Source: Alphaproteobacteria bacterium (GTDB lineage Bacteria > Pseudomonadota > Alphaproteobacteria > Rickettsiales > JAFLCR01). Taken from it: DNA of 9,751 nucleotides. Each line of letters starts with the position of its first letter. Within the stretch, counting starts at the first letter, position 1. Location of the stretch: assembly GCA_017302755.1 (NCBI GenBank), contig JAFLCR010000075.1, positions 1 through 9,751 on the forward strand. Reading direction: 5' to 3'. The notes beneath the pieces are model-generated. The model made no database searches. It was not told where the DNA came from and was given only the letters and a program-made list of their open reading frames with translations. A program made the translations under genes and the position numbers. Below are positions 6,435 to 9,751 of this stretch, piece after piece.

Positions 6435-7355
6435 ATGTCTGACCTTCCAGCCCTTTCCCCCGCCTTGCGACGTGCCCGGGCCCGTAACGACCTGCGGCTG
6501 GGGTTGCCCGTGTGTCTGAAGGCTCCGGAAGGCTGGTGGATGGCGGTTTCAGCGGATGTGCCGGACCAGGGCTTTGCGCCTGGGAGCGCCGTTTTAGCTT
6601 CGGGAGGCGAGCCATGGCCCCAGGGCGCGCCGCAGCCGGTGGCGCGGGCGGGCCTGGCGCTGGCCAAGCAGGCAGGATTATTGCCCAAGGTGAGGCTATG
6701 GAGCGTCGGCAAGGAAGAGGCCGGCGGCGTGACGCTTGAGGTGGAGGAGGCGCTGGCCTCCCGTCGCGTGACGGCGGAGGAGCTGGACATGGTGGGCGAG
6801 GCGGCGTTGCCGCTCGAAGGGGCGCCCGCAAGCCGTGTGCGCGTGTATCGTGAACGCTATGCGCCGGAGGAGCATCTGGCGCTGCTGATCGGCACGCCGG
6901 GCGAGGTGCCGCTCACGCGTGTGCATTCCTCGTGCCTGACCGGCGATGTGCTTGGCAGCCTGCGTTGCGATTGTGGCAGCCAGCTTGGGCGCGCCATCCG
7001 CCAGATGGTGGAAGCGGGCGGCGGGGTGCTGCTTTACGTGAGCCAGGAAGGGCGGGGCATCGGCATCGCCAACAAGATTCGCGCCTATGCGCTGCAGGAT
7101 GAGGGCAAAGATACAGTGGAGGCGAATCTCCATCTCGGTTTCGAGGTGGACGAGCGGGATTACAGTGTGGCGAGTGCGATGCTCTCGCAGCTCGGCATTT
7201 CCCGTGTCCGGCTGCTTTCCAATAACCCGGCCAAGCAGGCGGCGCTGGAGGCGCTCGGCGTAACAGTCGTGGAGCGCGTGAAGCTGCCGGGCACGGTGAC
7301 GGAGTTCAATGCGGGCTATCTAAAGGCCAAGGCGGAGAAGTGCGGGCACGGGTGA
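6435..7355 (+). CDS. ribA: GTP cyclohydrolase II
   Basis: Catalyses the first committed step of riboflavin synthesis, opening GTP to 2,5-diamino-6-ribosylamino-pyrimidinone 5'-phosphate with release of formate and pyrophosphate. Numbered from the upstream ATG at 6396, the zinc ligands are C180, C191 and C193 (HSSCLTGD...RCDCG), with the same spacing as E. coli C54/C65/C67. Y231 in KIRAYALQD and R254 in DERD match the catalytic E. coli Y105 and R128. The C-terminal ~170 residues are a complete enzyme. The first ~150 are an extension absent from E. coli RibA but usual, as far as I know, in alphaproteobacteria; it is not an intact RibB domain. I chose the ATG at 6435 (306 residues) because the family starts shortly before the ARARNDLRLG stretch; 6396 gives 319 residues. 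Neither start has a clear Shine-Dalgarno. The gene stands alone, convergent with the next. Confidence 0.95.
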   Translation: MSDLPALSPALRRARARNDLRLGLPVCLKAPEGWWMAVSADVPDQGFAPGSAVLASGGEPWPQGAPQPVARAGLALAKQAGLLPKVRLWSVGKEEAGGVTLEVEEALASRRVTAEELDMVGEAALPLEGAPASRVRVYRERYAPEEHLALLIGTPGEVPLTRVHSSCLTGDVLGSLRCDCGSQLGRAIRQMVEAGGGVLLYVSQEGRGIGIANKIRAYALQDEGKDTVEANLHLGFEVDERDYSVASAMLSQLGISRVRLLSNNPAKQAALEALGVTVVERVKLPGTVTEFNAGYLKAKAEKCGHG

Positions 7356-7359
7356 GGCG

Positions 7360-8703
7360 CTAGGCGCGGCCGTGCGCCACGTGGCTGGGATCCAGCGTGT
7401 CGATGGTGAGCATGGGGGTCATGGTTTCTATGTTCCGCAGGATGGGCGCAATATCCGTATCCATCACGAAAGCATAGATGGCGTCGTAAGCGGGGCGGGT
7501 GAGCTCGTGCTGCCCGGTGTGCCACAGCGGATGCTCCTGGCGCAGGTTTTCATTGGGCACGGAGCGCAGCATGGAAATTTGCGAGCGGAAACGCCGCGCA
7601 TGCTCAGGCGTGGCTTCGGGCTGGCCCGTGCTGTAGCGGACGCCGTGATCGCCCAGTTCGATGAAAATCGCCGAGACATTTTCAAGCTCCGCGACGATGG
7701 CTTGGATGCGCGGATTGCCCGATTCCTGCAGAAGCGTTTTCAGCAGCGCGTAGCTATCCTTGTCATAGGCGGGGTAGATGTCGCCGCTCAGGCTTGCGTG
7801 AACGTAATGCGCGAGCGCCAGCGGGTTTTTAATCTCCACCTCGGCATGTTCCGCGGCGTAGGCGGTGAGGGAAGCGTGGATGGCTTCCAGCGTGCTGCCT
7901 GCGAGGGGGATGGCGGTGGCGCCGTGCTGGAAAAGGAATGGATAGGGCTTGGCCCGGGCGGTGAAACTGACCCGCGTCTCCTCGGGGAGTTCGGCGAGCA
8001 GGGCGGCGAAGGCCTGGAGAATGGCGACGCCGACATCCGCAGCCTGATTCTGCATATATTCCAGTTTCTCGTTCTGCTCGAGGAAGGAATAGAGATATTG
8101 CAGGTCGCCGGCATGTTTATGCGCGTGCTTTCCCATATCTGTCAGCAGGTGCAGCGATTGGTCGCGCAGCTTCTGTTGCGCGGGGGTTTGGGGAGCGGGC
8201 AGTTGCTCCACGATATCGATGGCCGCGACGCGGCTTTCGGCAAGGCCGAGGATGTGCTCGCCCAGCGTTTCCGAGGATACGGCCAGGCCGTCGTAAAGCA
8301 GCGCGTCGTAGGCGGTGGCGTAGTAGTCGAACAGCTCGTAGTGCTGAAGGTACATCTTCAAGCGCAGGTTCGGCGATGCCGTGGTGTCGCGTAGCGTGGC
8401 GCAGGCTTCCATGAGTGGCCCGTTGGCACGCTCGTCCTCGGTCAGCTGCCCGTCCTTGAAGCGCGCCATGAAGCTGTAGAGGTCTTCCTCGGTGATTTCG
8501 CAGTGGCTGCGCAGCACTTCGGTGGCGGCCATGTGGCTTCGTGTTTGTGGGTCGTTGTCTTTCTCCATGGCGGCGGTGAGGGCGTCCAGGTGGTTCTCGA
8601 TGCGGTCGAGAAGGCGGCGGATCTCGCGTTCGGCGGGCGTGGCCTGCATCATGAAGGAAGCGTATTCCAGGGCGGAGGCGGCGTAGTTGCGTAAAGAGAT
8701 CAT
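7360..8703 (-). CDS. Hypothetical helical protein, 447 residues, paralogue of the upstream gene
   Basis: I do not recognise this family. The protein is rich in alanine, glutamate and leucine, appears almost wholly alpha-helical and soluble, and has no signal peptide or membrane segment. It is a paralogue of the gene immediately upstream: shared blocks include QATP (20-23), DGQLTEDERA followed by LMEA (84-100), IFIELGDHGV (346-355) and AYDAIYAFV...I.PILR (405-423). The middle (about 105-335) is longer than in its partner. DGQLTEDE resembles the second half of an EF-hand loop, without the first two aspartates. The ATG lies six bases after the upstream stop, with no good Shine-Dalgarno, so the pair is probably co-transcribed and translationally coupled. 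Its stop is four bases from the convergent ribA stop, and no terminator is visible there. Confidence 0.82.
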   Translation of the reverse strand: MISLRNYAASALEYASFMMQATPAEREIRRLLDRIENHLDALTAAMEKDNDPQTRSHMAATEVLRSHCEITEEDLYSFMARFKDGQLTEDERANGPLMEACATLRDTTASPNLRLKMYLQHYELFDYYATAYDALLYDGLAVSSETLGEHILGLAESRVAAIDIVEQLPAPQTPAQQKLRDQSLHLLTDMGKHAHKHAGDLQYLYSFLEQNEKLEYMQNQAADVGVAILQAFAALLAELPEETRVSFTARAKPYPFLFQHGATAIPLAGSTLEAIHASLTAYAAEHAEVEIKNPLALAHYVHASLSGDIYPAYDKDSYALLKTLLQESGNPRIQAIVAELENVSAIFIELGDHGVRYSTGQPEATPEHARRFRSQISMLRSVPNENLRQEHPLWHTGQHELTRPAYDAIYAFVMDTDIAPILRNIETMTPMLTIDTLDPSHVAHGRA

Positions 8704-8709
8704 GGTGGC

Positions 8710-9751
8710 TCAGTGTTGCCTGGAGGAGAGGGAAGGTGACGGATCACCCGGGAGCCGGATGTTGTACTTCATCGCGTCTTTCGTCAGCACGGGATGATTG
8801 CCGCGCTCGCTGGCCCGGAGCAAGGGGTTGATGCGCTCATCGGAGACAAATGCCAGCACGGCGTCGTGGATTGGCGAGAATGCGGGATGGCGCCGGGTTT
8901 CGTTCAAGGGGTGGTCGTCACGCGGCGACTCGTTGAGAACATCCAGCAGAACGCTGAGTTGGTGTTTGCTTAATCCTCCACCGTTGCTGGATGTCCAGCC
9001 ATTGCTTCTGCTCAGGCCGTGCTCTGCCAGTTCTTCAAAATAGGGCTGCATTCTTCCGGCCTCCTGAATGATGGCCAGGCCTTCCGCCGTGGCTTCCGGA
9101 AAGACATCGAAAATACGCCCGCGGCATTCCGTGAAGATCGCCAGCACATGCTTTGCCTGCTCTTTAAGATCTTCATGGTTCTCCAGGCGGACGGAGGTAT
9201 CATACCAAGCCTTAAAATAGGAGCTGTTTGCCTCGGCGAATTGCTGAAGCATGGCCTTCACCACGGCAACGGCAGGGAAAAGCCGGGGGCTGGGCAGAGG
9301 ATAGGCGTGTTCCGCATGGCGGCTGTCGATCAGCGCGTAGATGCTTTCGGCTTCCAGTCGCGACAGCGGAGTGGCGGGATGGTCGCGCAGCTTGTTCAGC
9401 GTCATCCGATAGAAGGAAATGCTGGCGGAGGCTGTTCGGTAGCCTTCGCGCCGTTCATTTGCGGCCGGTTCCAGAATGACGGTGGCGGCGCGCATCAACC
9501 GCTCGTCCGCCCGTTCCGTATCGGATATCTCACCGTCCCGCAGGCGGGTGAGCAGCGCGTTGGGGTCGGTGTCATGCTCGCGGGCGTAATCCTGAAGCTG
9601 CATCCAGCCGATGCGCAAGGCCCGGAGCGCGGGATCCTGAGCCTCTGCCTGGCCAAGAATTTCATCGGCCTGGTCAAGGTGTTGCGAGAGCCGGTCCGCG
9701 GCCTTCTGAAACGGTGTGGCCTGCAGGCGCCAGACGATGTGGCCGGCATGG
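8710..9751 (-). CDS. Hypothetical helical protein, partial at right edge, paralogue of the downstream gene
   Basis: The frame is open from the stop at 8710 to the window edge, giving 346 visible residues. A TTG at 9618 and an ATG at 9603 are not the start: residues upstream of them align with the 447-residue paralogue (QATP at visible residues 10-13 against 20-23), so only about ten N-terminal residues should be missing. Further shared blocks are DGEISDTERA with LMRA, YFEELAEHGL, a helix before NESPRDDHPL, and IHDAVLAFV...INPLLR near the C-terminus. From QATP to the end it is about 90 residues shorter than its partner, the difference lying in the middle. It has no signal peptide, membrane segment or known motif in what is visible. 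It is probably the upstream member of an operon with the 447-residue gene. Function is unknown. Confidence 0.8.
   Translation of the reverse strand, partial: HAGHIVWRLQATPFQKAADRLSQHLDQADEILGQAEAQDPALRALRIGWMQLQDYAREHDTDPNALLTRLRDGEISDTERADERLMRAATVILEPAANERREGYRTASASISFYRMTLNKLRDHPATPLSRLEAESIYALIDSRHAEHAYPLPSPRLFPAVAVVKAMLQQFAEANSSYFKAWYDTSVRLENHEDLKEQAKHVLAIFTECRGRIFDVFPEATAEGLAIIQEAGRMQPYFEELAEHGLSRSNGWTSSNGGGLSKHQLSVLLDVLNESPRDDHPLNETRRHPAFSPIHDAVLAFVSDERINPLLRASERGNHPVLTKDAMKYNIRLPGDPSPSLSSRQH

Noticed and set aside
7372..8394. A 340-codon open frame antisense to the 447-residue gene
   Set aside because: It is a shadow of codon bias in GC-rich DNA, with low-complexity glycine/valine stretches. 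The minus-strand frame has a tandem paralogue, which shows that strand is the coding one.

Overview
The window is a GC-rich stretch of a bacterial chromosome, most likely from an alphaproteobacterium. Three things point there: the RpoC carries a long trigger-loop insertion and a proteobacterial-type C-terminus; an IalB-family secreted protein lies upstream of rlmN on the same strand, a pairing I know from Rhizobiales-type genomes; and the GTP cyclohydrolase II has the extended N-terminal region seen in alphaproteobacterial RibA. I cannot place the order from sequence alone.

Layout. Bases 1-2691 are the 3' two-thirds of rpoC, closed by a strong intrinsic terminator. Alphaproteobacterial rpoC is usually followed by the rpsL-rpsG-fusA-tuf cluster; here the next gene (2807-3907) encodes a 366-residue calcium-binding RTX protein, probably exported by a type I system. 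A hairpin at 3927-3956 serves as a shared, bidirectional terminator with the convergent rlmN. On the minus strand follow, in transcription order, an IalB-family periplasmic protein (6378-5860), an unrecognised 170-residue protein in AT-rich DNA (5765-5253), and rlmN (5127-3955). The unrecognised gene looks inserted into an otherwise conserved ialB-rlmN pair.

Divergent from ialB is ribA (6435-7355, plus strand), for riboflavin synthesis. It ends four bases from the stop of a convergent two-gene minus-strand unit (9751-7360). Those two genes encode large, helical, cytoplasmic-looking proteins that match nothing I recognise but are paralogues of each other. The upstream one runs off the right edge of the window and lacks only about its first ten residues.

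The most interesting points are the tandem paralogue pair of unknown function, the RTX protein's internal two-module architecture with what looks like a later 2 x 36-residue expansion, and the AT-rich gene between ialB and rlmN. I see no CRISPR array, tRNA, rRNA, insertion sequence or obvious defence system. Nothing here amounts to a demonstrable new multi-gene system; the helical paralogue pair is the best candidate for undescribed biology.
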